From the NCBI GenBank assembly GCA_021827445.1, contig JAKAVW010000115.1:1-8765 (forward strand): DNA of 8,765 nucleotides. The letters run 5' to 3'. Numbering within the stretch: the first letter of the stretch is position 1; the number at the start of each line of letters is the position of its first letter. Positions 1-4,971 of this stretch are shown one piece after another. Below the pieces are notes generated by a model. The model was not told where the DNA came from. It made no database searches and worked only from the letters and a program-made list of their open reading frames with translations. This stretch comes from Pseudomonadota bacterium. Lineage in GTDB: Bacteria > Pseudomonadota > Gammaproteobacteria > Acidithiobacillales > Acidithiobacillaceae. The translations under genes and the position numbers were made by a program.

Positions 1-191
1 ACCTGCTTGATGCAGCAATCGGTGGCCAGGTAGGGATCAATCCGTCCAAAGCCCACGAAAAAGGCTAAAAATACTGGAAATACGCAGATAAAGTAGGGAT
101 AGTTTGTAAAAATCGCCTGAGAATGGCAAGGGTGGAACATCTCTATCTCAAACTGAACAATTTTTGTTATTCGAAGTGCCCTATAGTGCAT
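1..191 (-). CDS. Possible partial small membrane protein (C-terminus off window)
   Basis: An open minus-strand frame runs from a stop near position 233 to the window edge, with ATG codons at 189-191 and 138-140. From the second ATG it reads a short polar start (MFHPCHSQ), then a strongly hydrophobic stretch rich in F, V and Y (about residues 13-32 of that start), then GRIDPYLATD and CCIKQ at the edge. This would suit one membrane segment followed by a loop. In the last 19 codons most third positions are G or C, as in real genes of this window. The second ATG follows a weak purine run (GAGATAGAG); the first has no Shine-Dalgarno. I do not recognise the family. It could be chance, because other frames over the same bases are also short and open. 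Confidence 0.3.
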   Translation of the reverse strand, partial: MHYRALRITKIVQFEIEMFHPCHSQAIFTNYPYFICVFPVFLAFFVGFGRIDPYLATDCCIKQ

Positions 192-244
192 TGGATATCT
201 AGTTTTTACCTGCGATGCAACTGAAATTTGTTACAAAGTGTGAA

Positions 245-253
245 TGTATAGCA
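245..253 (-). promoter_or_regulatory. Possible extended -10 promoter facing left
   Basis: On the minus strand the bases read TGC then TATACA, an extended -10 pattern (TG-N-TATACA) with no convincing -35. It would start RNA near 238 and could serve the leftward partial frame. It is weak evidence alone. Confidence 0.25.
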
Positions 254-310
254 ATTAAAACACATCTAACGATGATGTAATGGACACTTCCGCTTACCAG
301 GAGGAAGCCG

Positions 311-421
311 ATGGATGCGCGGTGCGAAGATGGGTTCATCAAACTGTCACAATCGTTCTGTATGATTCACGGTGACACTTTGGTGTCGCCCATTCCACGG
401 ATATTCAGGAGAGTGCCATGA
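311..421 (+). CDS. Doubtful 36-aa ORF coupled to the next gene by ATGA
   Basis: ATG 311 lies six bases after a near-ideal AGGAGG (299-304). The frame runs 36 codons to TGA 419-421, overlapping the ATG of the DUF2934 gene (418-420) as ATGA, a common coupling arrangement. The predicted PhoB box and -10 (332-366) lie inside it, so RNA from that promoter would lack the ATG. It could be translated only from a longer transcript started upstream, for which I see no clear promoter. No family is recognisable in the peptide, which is Cys-containing and basic at its end. Confidence 0.2.
   Translation: MDARCEDGFIKLSQSFCMIHGDTLVSPIPRIFRRVP
332..366 (+). promoter_or_regulatory. PhoB-type promoter for the DUF2934-psiE-GT-GT unit
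   Basis: GGGTTCATCAAACTGTCACA occupies 332-351. Half-site cores TTCAT (335-339) and GTCAC (346-350) are 11 bp apart, and CTGTCAC at 344-350 matches a PhoB half-site fully. Exactly 10 bp follow, then TATGAT at 361-366, one base from the consensus -10. In known PhoB-activated promoters the box replaces the -35 and sits about 10 bp before the -10, as here. The same 20-mer, with two differences, occurs in the promoter at 4749-4768. Transcription should start near 373. Binding by PhoB is inferred; no phoB gene is in the window. Confidence 0.75.
371..390 (+). other. 5' mRNA hairpin
   Basis: GGTGACAC (371-378) pairs with GTGTCGCC (383-390) through eight pairs, one of them G-U, around a TTTG loop. 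It falls at or within a base or two of the predicted transcript start near 373 and leaves about 27 nt containing the AGGAGAG ribosome site (407-413). No U-run follows, so it is not an intrinsic terminator. A 5' stem often protects RNA from decay; that role is inferred. Confidence 0.45.
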
Positions 422-663
422 CCTCCATACACGAAACACCGGATACCCATGAACAAGTCCCGTTCAGTCCCATCCCGCTCCCCGAAACGTCTACTTCCGT
501 AGCAGCACCGATGGTGAGTGACCCCGAGTTACGGCATCACCGGATCGCCGAGGCCGCCTATTTTCTGGCGGAACATAAAGGATTTCTGGCCGACCAGGCG
601 GAAGCCTGTTGGTTCGCCGCCGAACAGGACATAGACCGGGAAGGGCTTGCCGCAGAGCAGTAG
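418..663 (+). CDS. DUF2934-family small protein
   Basis: An 81-residue protein. Residues 1-37 are polar and rich in Pro, Ser and Thr, and look disordered. Residues 38-75 match the DUF2934 pattern as I remember it: a RIAEAAYFLAE helix, a Gly-Phe turn, then an aromatic stretch (CWFAAEQDID) where the family usually has a Trp before an acidic helix. No enzymatic function is known for DUF2934. The start is well set: AGGAGAG (407-413) lies four bases before ATG 418. It is the first gene after the PhoB-type promoter and is followed 27 bp later by the PsiE-family gene, so it is probably phosphate-controlled. It has no signal peptide or membrane segment and is likely cytoplasmic. An accessory role in the lipid or phosphate response is a guess from position only. 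Confidence 0.75.
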   Translation: MTSIHETPDTHEQVPFSPIPLPETSTSVAAPMVSDPELRHHRIAEAAYFLAEHKGFLADQAEACWFAAEQDIDREGLAAEQ

Positions 664-690
664 GGCGGCAACGCTCAACCGCGCCCGTCC

Positions 691-1170
691 ATGGGAAAGA
701 AACCTTTTTCGCAGTGGCTTAGGGGGCATACCTTGCGCTGGTATGGGCAGGTACTGGATCTGGTCGTCATTGTGTTGCTCCTGATCATGCTGCTCACCCT
801 GCTGGGCGCCGTCGTGGGTCTCGTGGACGATTTTGTGTCGGCGATCACCACCCTGAACTCGACGGCGACCCCTTTCCCCTCCCATGAACTCGCCAAACGT
901 CTGGGCCGGGAGCTCGTGATCAATGTCCTGTCGGTCTTTATCCTGATCGAGTTGTTTCGCACCTTTACCGACTACCTGGAATTTCACCGGATCCGCCTGC
1001 AGGTGCTGGCGGATGTCGGAATCACCTTTTTGCTGCGCGAAGTCTTCATCGGTTTGTATAGCCACCGCATGGACTGGCGGGAACTCCTCAGTATGGCGGT
1101 TCTGCTGGCGGTCCTGGTAGGTACGCGGATCGCGGCTATCCGGTTCCCGCCCGGGACCGGTGGCACATGA
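691..1170 (+). CDS. psiE: PsiE-family phosphate-starvation membrane protein
   Basis: A 159-residue inner-membrane protein. Hydrophobic segments lie near residues 22-43, 75-92, 106-123 and 132-150, fitting the four-helix PsiE family (E. coli PsiE is about 136 aa). The signature block is at about residues 85-123: ELFRTFTDYLEFHRIRLQ, then LADVGITFLLREVFIGLY, with the family's conserved His, Arg, Asp and Arg-Glu positions. In E. coli psiE is induced by phosphate starvation under PhoB; its biochemical role is unknown. It starts at ATG 691 with only a weak upstream purine run, so translation may rely on coupling to the DUF2934 gene 27 bp earlier. Its stop overlaps the next start as ATGA at 1167-1170. 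The family call is firm; function is not. Confidence 0.85.
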   Translation: MGKKPFSQWLRGHTLRWYGQVLDLVVIVLLLIMLLTLLGAVVGLVDDFVSAITTLNSTATPFPSHELAKRLGRELVINVLSVFILIELFRTFTDYLEFHRIRLQVLADVGITFLLREVFIGLYSHRMDWRELLSMAVLLAVLVGTRIAAIRFPPGTGGT

Positions 1171-2303
1171 CGGAAACGGTGATGCGGATCACCCTGGTCA
1201 CGGAGACCTACCCACCCGAGATCAATGGGGTGGCCATCACCCTGGGGCGCGCTGTCGATGACCTGCGCGCCCGCGGCCACGACATCACCCTCATCCGTCC
1301 ACGACAGGCGGAGGAATCCCCGAGTCCGGGTCTCATGTCCGCACTGCCCCTCTTTTTCTACCGCCAGGTGCGCCTCGGGTGTGCCACCCCTACCACCCTT
1401 CAGCGCTGGCTGCAGGGTTGGGGCAGCGAGATCGTCCATGTCGCCACGGAAGGTCCTTTGGGACTCGCCGCACTCATCGCCGCACGGCGTTTGCACATTC
1501 CTGCGGTAACCAGCTTCCATACTAATTTTGATCAGTATGCCGCCCATTACGGGCTACCCCTGCTGGGTCGCGGGGCGAGAACTTATCTGCGCGCCTTCCA
1601 TAATGCGGGCAAACTCACGCTGGTTCCCAGCCAGCACACCTTGGATCGCCTGCAGGCGCAAGGATTTCAGCAATTGCGCCGTTGGGGCAGGGGCGTGGAT
1701 ACCGTGCGTTTCCATCCCCAATGGCGGGACGATACGCTGCGGGAAAGCTTGGGCCTGGGGCCGGAGGGCCGACTCCTGCTATACGTGGGGCGACTGGCTC
1801 CCGAAAAGAATCTCACCCCGCTCATCACCGCCTTTCGCGCGTTGCGCAGGAGCTGTCTCACGACGGTACTCGTGCTGGTGGGCGACGGTCCCTTGCGCCC
1901 AGGGTTCAGCCGCCTCTCCCATGAAGGCATTCTCTGTGTCGGCATGCAGCAGGGCATAGATCTGGCGCGCTGGTATGCCAGTGCCGATCTGTTCTGCTTC
2001 CCCTCCTGCAGCGAAACCTTCGGGAATGTGGTGCTCGAAGCTGAAGCCAGCGGCCTGCCGATCCTCGCTTACGATTGCCCCGGGGTGAACGAACAGGTGG
2101 ATGACGCTGTTCATGGATTGCTCCTGCCTCCGGGCAGTGACTGGACCGCTATGTTACAACTCCTCTGCAAGGATTCCGGTCTCCGCCATAAGTTCGGTGC
2201 GGCTGGTCGCCTGCGGGCCGAATCCCAGAGTTGGGCGCGCAGTTTCGACGTGCTCGAAACCGCCTATCGCGAACAGCTAGGACCCAACCTTTCTCCGCCG
2301 TGA
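1167..2303 (+). CDS. GT4-family glycosyltransferase (first of two)
   Basis: A 378-residue GT-B fold enzyme. The N-terminal Rossmann domain opens with RITLVTETYPPEINGVAITL (about residues 7-26), includes HVATEGPLG near 91-99 and SFHTNFDQY near 116-124. The C-terminal domain has the nucleotide-sugar region: GRGVDTVRF (174-182), YVGRLAPEKN (206-215), LVGDGPLR (237-244) and the E-x7-E motif at E283 and E291 in SETFGNVVLE. These are hallmarks of retaining GT4 enzymes that use activated sugars. The closest styles I know are the SqdX, MgtA and alpha-mannosyltransferase groups acting on lipid acceptors, but acceptor and sugar cannot be read from sequence. There are no membrane helices; it is probably peripheral on the inner membrane. 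ATG 1167 overlaps the psiE stop; M6 (1182) is an alternative start. Confidence 0.85.
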   Translation: MTETVMRITLVTETYPPEINGVAITLGRAVDDLRARGHDITLIRPRQAEESPSPGLMSALPLFFYRQVRLGCATPTTLQRWLQGWGSEIVHVATEGPLGLAALIAARRLHIPAVTSFHTNFDQYAAHYGLPLLGRGARTYLRAFHNAGKLTLVPSQHTLDRLQAQGFQQLRRWGRGVDTVRFHPQWRDDTLRESLGLGPEGRLLLYVGRLAPEKNLTPLITAFRALRRSCLTTVLVLVGDGPLRPGFSRLSHEGILCVGMQQGIDLARWYASADLFCFPSCSETFGNVVLEAEASGLPILAYDCPGVNEQVDDAVHGLLLPPGSDWTAMLQLLCKDSGLRHKFGAAGRLRAESQSWARSFDVLETAYREQLGPNLSPP

Positions 2304-2336
2304 TGACGCTTGAATCACTTCCGCAAGGACGCACCG

Positions 2337-3551
2337 ATGCGCATACTGATGCTCTCCGATACCTATTTCCCCCGCATCAGCGGCGTCGCCACCTCGATTC
2401 GCAGCTTTCGTAGCGGGCTGCAGGAACTCGGACACACGGTGGATCTGCTGGTGCCTGATTATGGATCTTCCATGCCGAGCGATGATTCCGGCATCATGCG
2501 TGTGCCGGCCTGGAAAACGGGTTTTTATCCCGAAGAGCGATTGATGTGGCCCTGGGCGCTCCTGCACATGACGCGTGAGCTGGCCTCCCATTGCTATGAC
2601 CTGCTGCATATCCAAACCCCCTTTGCCGCCCATTACATGGGCATCCATCTCGCCCGTAGGCTGGGGATACCGGTCCTGAGTTCTTACCACACCTATTTTG
2701 AGGCCTACATCGGTCACTATCATGCGGGCATACCCAAAATCCTGCGACGGACCTTGGCCCGGATCCCCTCACGTCAGCAGTGCCAGGCGGTGGACGGCGT
2801 GATCGTGCCCTCCATGGTCATGGCGATTGTGCTCTGGGGCTACGGCGTCAATACCCCGGTCCGGGTTATCCCTACCGGCATTGATCTGACCACGCAGACG
2901 GCGGGGGACCGGTCCGCTTTTCGCGGTCGCCACGGCATCGCGGCAGACCAGTTGGTGCTGCTTTATGTCGGGCGGATCGCCCCCGAAAAGAACATCGCCA
3001 TGTTGGTGGAGGTGGTCGGATACCTGCGCGCGATTTTTCCGGACATTCTCTTGTTGCTGGCCGGCGACGGCCCTTTCCGGGAATCCTTGGAACAGCAGGT
3101 CGTCGAAAAGGACCTGACGGCGCACGTCCGCTTTCTTGGTTATCTGGATCACGACACCGCCTTGCGAGATGCCTATGCCGCCGCCGATCTCCTGGTGTTC
3201 GCCTCGGAAACCGAGACGCAGGGCATGGTATTGCTCGAAGCCCTGGCGGCGGGACTACCCCTTGTCGCCATTGCGGCCATGGGTGCGGCGGACTTTGTGA
3301 CCAGTGGCCGCGGCACCCGATCCGCACCGGCCCAAGCGTCTGCTTTCGCCGCAGTCTGTGCCGGCATTTTGTCCGACGACATGCTGCGCGCGCGGATGGC
3401 GCAGGAAGCCAGACAACTGGCCACCCAATGGGCCGAACCGGCTATGGCTGAACGTCTGCAGGCTTTTTACGCTGTTGCCGTCGCGGGCGGTAGGTCTGCT
3501 TCGGATCCCTCGGGCAACACTTCCGTCCCCCATCGCACCAGTCCCAGATGA
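2337..3551 (+). CDS. GT4-family glycosyltransferase (second), diacylglycerol glucosyltransferase-like
   Basis: A 404-residue GT-B enzyme. It opens with RILMLSDTYFPRISGVATSI (residues 2-21), has SSYHTYFEAYIGHY near 115-128, GIDL near 181-184, YVGRIAPEKN (210-219), LAGDGPFRES (241-250) and the E-x7-E motif at E293 and E301. The start and YHTYFEAYIGHY block recall bacterial 1,2-diacylglycerol 3-glucosyltransferases (the alMGS type), which make monoglycosyl-diacylglycerol; the match is from memory. I chose ATG 2337 because AAGGA (2325-2329) lies seven bases upstream and it gives the usual family N-terminus; a TTG at 2310 would add nine unlike residues. It is 33 bp after the first glycosyltransferase and shares its general layout but diverges widely. 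Its last 28 codons overlap the end of the convergent PlcP-like gene. Confidence 0.85.
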   Translation: MRILMLSDTYFPRISGVATSIRSFRSGLQELGHTVDLLVPDYGSSMPSDDSGIMRVPAWKTGFYPEERLMWPWALLHMTRELASHCYDLLHIQTPFAAHYMGIHLARRLGIPVLSSYHTYFEAYIGHYHAGIPKILRRTLARIPSRQQCQAVDGVIVPSMVMAIVLWGYGVNTPVRVIPTGIDLTTQTAGDRSAFRGRHGIAADQLVLLYVGRIAPEKNIAMLVEVVGYLRAIFPDILLLLAGDGPFRESLEQQVVEKDLTAHVRFLGYLDHDTALRDAYAAADLLVFASETETQGMVLLEALAAGLPLVAIAAMGAADFVTSGRGTRSAPAQASAFAAVCAGILSDDMLRARMAQEARQLATQWAEPAMAERLQAFYAVAVAGGRSASDPSGNTSVPHRTSPR

Positions 3552-4297
3552 CCGTCCAGATACTCAATGAGTGCCGTGCAGCTTTCCACCCAGTCCCCAT
3601 CGTTGTAGTACATGACACCCTCCATCGCCTTGATTTCAGCATGGTGGATATGTCCGCAGACCACCCCATCGTAACCCTCTCTGCGGCAGGTCAGCGCTAG
3701 GACCTGTTCGTAATCACCGATGTACTGTACGGCTTTTTTGATGTGGCGTTTGAGGGAGGCACTGAGGGACCAGCGACTGTGCCAGCCAAAGAGGCGGTTC
3801 AGCCGCTGATGCTGACGGTTGATGAAGAGCAAGAGTGTATAGCCTTGGTCACCGAGGCGGGTGAGCCACTGCGCATAGCGCATGGTGATATCGAACTGAT
3901 CGCCATGCGTCACCCACAGCCGTCGACCATCGGCGGTCACATGCAGACACTGATCGACAAGCTGGATACCCCCCAGAAACAGACCGTCCTGATCCAGCGG
4001 AATCAACTTGGACAAAATCGCCAGGACCGGATCGTGATTACCCTGCACATAGGTGACCTGCACCCCGGCGCGCGCCTGCCGGAGGATCTTCTGAACCACC
4101 GTGTTGTGCGCGGTGGGCCAGTACCAGCGCCTTTTGAGTTGCCAGAGATCGATAATGTCGCCGATCAGATATAGGTGTTGGGCTTGGTAATGGCGAAGGA
4201 ATTCCAGCAGGGCATCGGCCTGACAACCACGAGTGCCCAGGTGAATATCGGAAATGAAAATACTTCGGCAAAGCCGTTCACTGGTGATTTCAGACAC
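3467..4297 (-). CDS. plcP: PlcP-like metallophosphoesterase (LpxH-related superfamily)
   Basis: A 276-residue calcineurin-type phosphoesterase with all metal motifs: D17-x-H19 (ISDIHLG), GDIIDLW with D47 and D50, GNHDP with N87, H88 and D89, H131-G-D, and G215-H-I-H218-H. Family-specific blocks such as GTRGCQAD, the RWYWPTAHN region (57-65), WSLSASLK (176-183) and NDGDWVESCTA (232-242) fit the group often annotated as UDP-2,3-diacylglucosamine pyrophosphatase but shown in Sinorhizobium meliloti to be PlcP. That enzyme cleaves phospholipids to diacylglycerol under phosphate limitation. True LpxH is usually about 240 aa and lacks these blocks, as I recall. It starts at GTG 4297 with AGGA nine bases upstream, two bases after a short leader ORF. 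It is downstream of a PhoB-type promoter and converges on two GT4 genes, which supports lipid remodelling. Substrate is inferred. Confidence 0.8.
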   Translation of the reverse strand: MSEITSERLCRSIFISDIHLGTRGCQADALLEFLRHYQAQHLYLIGDIIDLWQLKRRWYWPTAHNTVVQKILRQARAGVQVTYVQGNHDPVLAILSKLIPLDQDGLFLGGIQLVDQCLHVTADGRRLWVTHGDQFDITMRYAQWLTRLGDQGYTLLLFINRQHQRLNRLFGWHSRWSLSASLKRHIKKAVQYIGDYEQVLALTCRREGYDGVVCGHIHHAEIKAMEGVMYYNDGDWVESCTALIEYLDGHLGLVRWGTEVLPEGSEADLPPATATA

Positions 4298-4299
4298 GA

Positions 4300-4338
4300 T
4301 TATTCATCCTGAATGTCGGATACATAGTTCAACGCCAT
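4300..4338 (-). CDS. 12-codon leader ORF before the PlcP-like gene
   Basis: ATG at 4338-4336 follows GGAGGGAG (4353-4346) by seven bases, a stronger ribosome site than that of the gene below it. The frame encodes MALNYVSDIQDE and stops at TAA 4302-4300, only two bases before the GTG start of the phosphoesterase. The spacing suggests ribosomes reload from the leader stop onto the GTG start. No run of a single amino acid is present, so classical attenuation is unlikely. Translation of the peptide is inferred. Confidence 0.4.
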   Translation of the reverse strand: MALNYVSDIQDE

Positions 4339-4455
4339 GACGATACTCCCTCCGGGGTACGCTCTGATCGATTGTTAAACAGCGTGCAAAAGTATCCAGG
4401 GTTGCGGTGAAAATCTGCCTCTGTGATGCCAAGCCCTGTCCACCAATTTTCATGA

Positions 4456-4695
4456 TCAGCACTGCGGGTTTAGGTGGGCCTCCAGCGCATCGATGATGTC
4501 CTGCAACTGGTCGATAGAATCCTCCAGGCGGCCCCTCAGCTCTTCTGCATCTGTGGCTGTCTCCGATTCTTGTAATAAAAAAAGCAGCAGCGGTTCATTG
4601 CTGTGGTCTTTGACTTCTTCCAGGCTTTTCAGCGCCACGAAACCACCTCCTTCATAGTGCTGCATCACTAGGTTTTGTAATGCGTTGAATTCCAT
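4456..4695 (-). CDS. Small acidic protein of unknown function, phosphate-linked by promoter
   Basis: A 79-residue protein that I do not recognise. It begins MEFNALQNLVMQHYEGGGFV, has a short hydrophobic run (PLLLFLL, 35-41) and ends in an acidic, heptad-like helix (about residues 43-75, with EELRGRLEDSIDQLQDIIDAL) that may be a coiled coil. I chose ATG 4695 because GGGAG (4707-4703) sits seven bases upstream. The longer frame from ATG 4749 would start inside the predicted promoter, which is against it. It is the first gene after a PhoB-type promoter; the PlcP-like gene follows 158 bp later on the same strand with no terminator visible between, so the two may share one transcript. It could be a small regulator or partner of the lipid enzymes; that is only a guess from position. 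Confidence 0.65.
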   Translation of the reverse strand: MEFNALQNLVMQHYEGGGFVALKSLEEVKDHSNEPLLLFLLQESETATDAEELRGRLEDSIDQLQDIIDALEAHLNPQC

Positions 4696-4709
4696 ATCCG
4701 ATCTCCCGT

Positions 4710-4729
4710 GCAGGGCCACGTCGCCCTGC
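4710..4729 (-). other. 5' mRNA hairpin
   Basis: GCAGGGC (4729-4723) and GCCCTGC (4716-4710) form a perfect seven-pair stem with a six-base loop. It lies at the start of the RNA predicted from the promoter at 4734-4768 (start near 4727) and just before the GGGAG ribosome site at 4707-4703. If RNA starts exactly at 4727, five pairs remain. It has no U-run, so it is not a terminator. It may protect the 5' end or limit ribosome access. Confidence 0.4.
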
Positions 4730-4733
4730 CGAC

Positions 4734-4768
4734 AGGATACCACTGCCATGTGACAGTTTTGTGAACCC
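4734..4768 (-). promoter_or_regulatory. PhoB-type promoter for the 79-aa gene and PlcP-like gene
   Basis: Read on the minus strand, GGGTTCACAAAACTGTCACA covers 4768-4749. Half-site cores TTCAC (4765-4761) and GTCAC (4754-4750) are 11 bp apart and the linker is AT-rich. After exactly 10 bp (4749-4740) comes TATCCT (4739-4734), a -10 with two changes from TATAAT. The box is 18 of 20 identical to the one at 332-351, which drives the opposing unit. Start of RNA is expected near 4727. Activation by PhoB is inferred from the match to the known PhoB box. Confidence 0.75.
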
Positions 4769-4807
4769 CTATGGCCTGTTTACGCAGAAATAGACGTATT
4801 GTGGTGT

Positions 4808-4832
4808 AAAGAAAAGCCCGCACAATGCGGGC
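4808..4832 (-). terminator. Intrinsic terminator
   Basis: On the minus strand GCCCGCA (4832-4826) pairs perfectly with TGCGGGC (4822-4816) around a TTG loop, followed by TTTTCTTT (4815-4808). This is a strong factor-independent terminator in the leftward direction only; no T-run follows on the plus strand. It ends the predicted small RNA and could also stop read-through from the tonB/exb operon, whose last stop is at 4972. Confidence 0.9.
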
Positions 4833-4872
4833 TCAATGAGGAGGATAAGAAAGAATCGCATATTGCAATTCC
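4808..4872 (-). ncRNA. Candidate 65-nt PhoB-controlled small RNA with anti-Shine-Dalgarno linker
   Basis: The predicted start is G4872, seven bases after the TATCAT -10. The RNA would fold as three parts. A 5' stem pairs GAAUUGC (4871-4865) with GCGAUUC (4859-4853), seven pairs including one G-U, with loop AAUAU. A 20-nt linker (4852-4833) is pyrimidine-rich and carries UCCUCCUC (4845-4838), complementary to ribosome-binding sites and resembling the 3' tail of 16S rRNA. The last part is the terminator hairpin with its U-tract. No ORF with a usable ribosome site fits inside. This is the usual layout of a trans-acting sRNA that blocks translation starts. Targets are unknown. An alternative is that the segment is only the 3' end of the tonB operon, but that would leave the promoter and 5' stem unexplained. 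Confidence 0.65.
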
Positions 4873-4878
4873 GAAGCC

Positions 4879-4935
4879 ATGATAACATGGCTCTGTGACG
4901 TTACTGTGAACCTGGCATGACGTTTTTATGACGTT
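4879..4935 (-). promoter_or_regulatory. PhoB-type promoter with four phased half-sites, ahead of the small RNA
   Basis: On the minus strand four cores recur at exact 11-bp steps: GTCAT (4932-4928), GTCAT (4921-4917), TTCAC (4910-4906) and GTCAC (4899-4895). The first two units share AACGTCAT. Exactly 10 bp (4894-4885) separate the last core from TATCAT (4884-4879), one base from the -10 consensus. Four phased sites match tandem Pho boxes, each binding a PhoB dimer. This is the richest of the three such promoters here. The next feature leftward is the small RNA and its terminator, so that RNA is the apparent product. Confidence 0.7.
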
Positions 4936-4971
4936 AGGATGGCTGCCGCGTTCTTGGCCATAACATAATAA

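Larger units (their letters stand above)
1..310. other. Left-edge region without a firm gene
   Basis: This stretch is AT-richer than the genes to its right and holds no complete long ORF. Two short open frames touch the window edge. One is leftward, on the minus strand, and encodes a hydrophobic segment; it is listed separately. The other is rightward and ends at TAA 66-68; it is too short to judge. Bases 228-238 form a small inverted repeat (TTTGT/ACAAA around one base). AGGAGG at 299-304 is a strong Shine-Dalgarno sequence for an ATG at 311, discussed as a doubtful small ORF. I see no tRNA, transposon end or terminator here. Confidence 0.5.

Noticed and set aside
3..68. Rightward frame ending at TAA 66-68 with DAAIGGQVGIN, faintly like a 3-dehydroquinate synthase motif
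   Set aside because: Only about 21 codons are visible, and the following residues do not match the enzyme. A hydrophobic frame on the other strand is at least as plausible.
344..364. CTGTCAC...CTGTATG as a Pho box pair
   Set aside because: The two copies are 14 bp apart, not 11, and the second overlaps the -10. The pair at 335-350 fits better.
529..1065. 178-codon minus-strand ORF opposite DUF2934/psiE
   Set aside because: It is antisense to two supported genes and its product is low-complexity and Gln/Asp/Arg-rich, typical of a shadow frame.
2310..2336. TTG 2310 as start of the second glycosyltransferase
   Set aside because: It adds nine residues unlike the family N-terminus and lacks the well-spaced AAGGA that precedes ATG 2337.
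3743..4174. 143-codon plus-strand ORF inside the PlcP-like gene
   Set aside because: The opposite strand encodes all phosphoesterase metal motifs across the same bases, so this is a shadow.
4696..4749. Longer start (ATG 4749) for the 79-aa gene
   Set aside because: It has no ribosome site and lies within the predicted PhoB promoter, upstream of the expected RNA start.
4838..4846. Strong plus-strand ribosome-like site GAGGAGGAT
   Set aside because: No start codon lies within a usable distance; the next ATG (4879) opens only a 13-codon frame. The bases are better explained as the complement of the small RNA's CU-rich linker.
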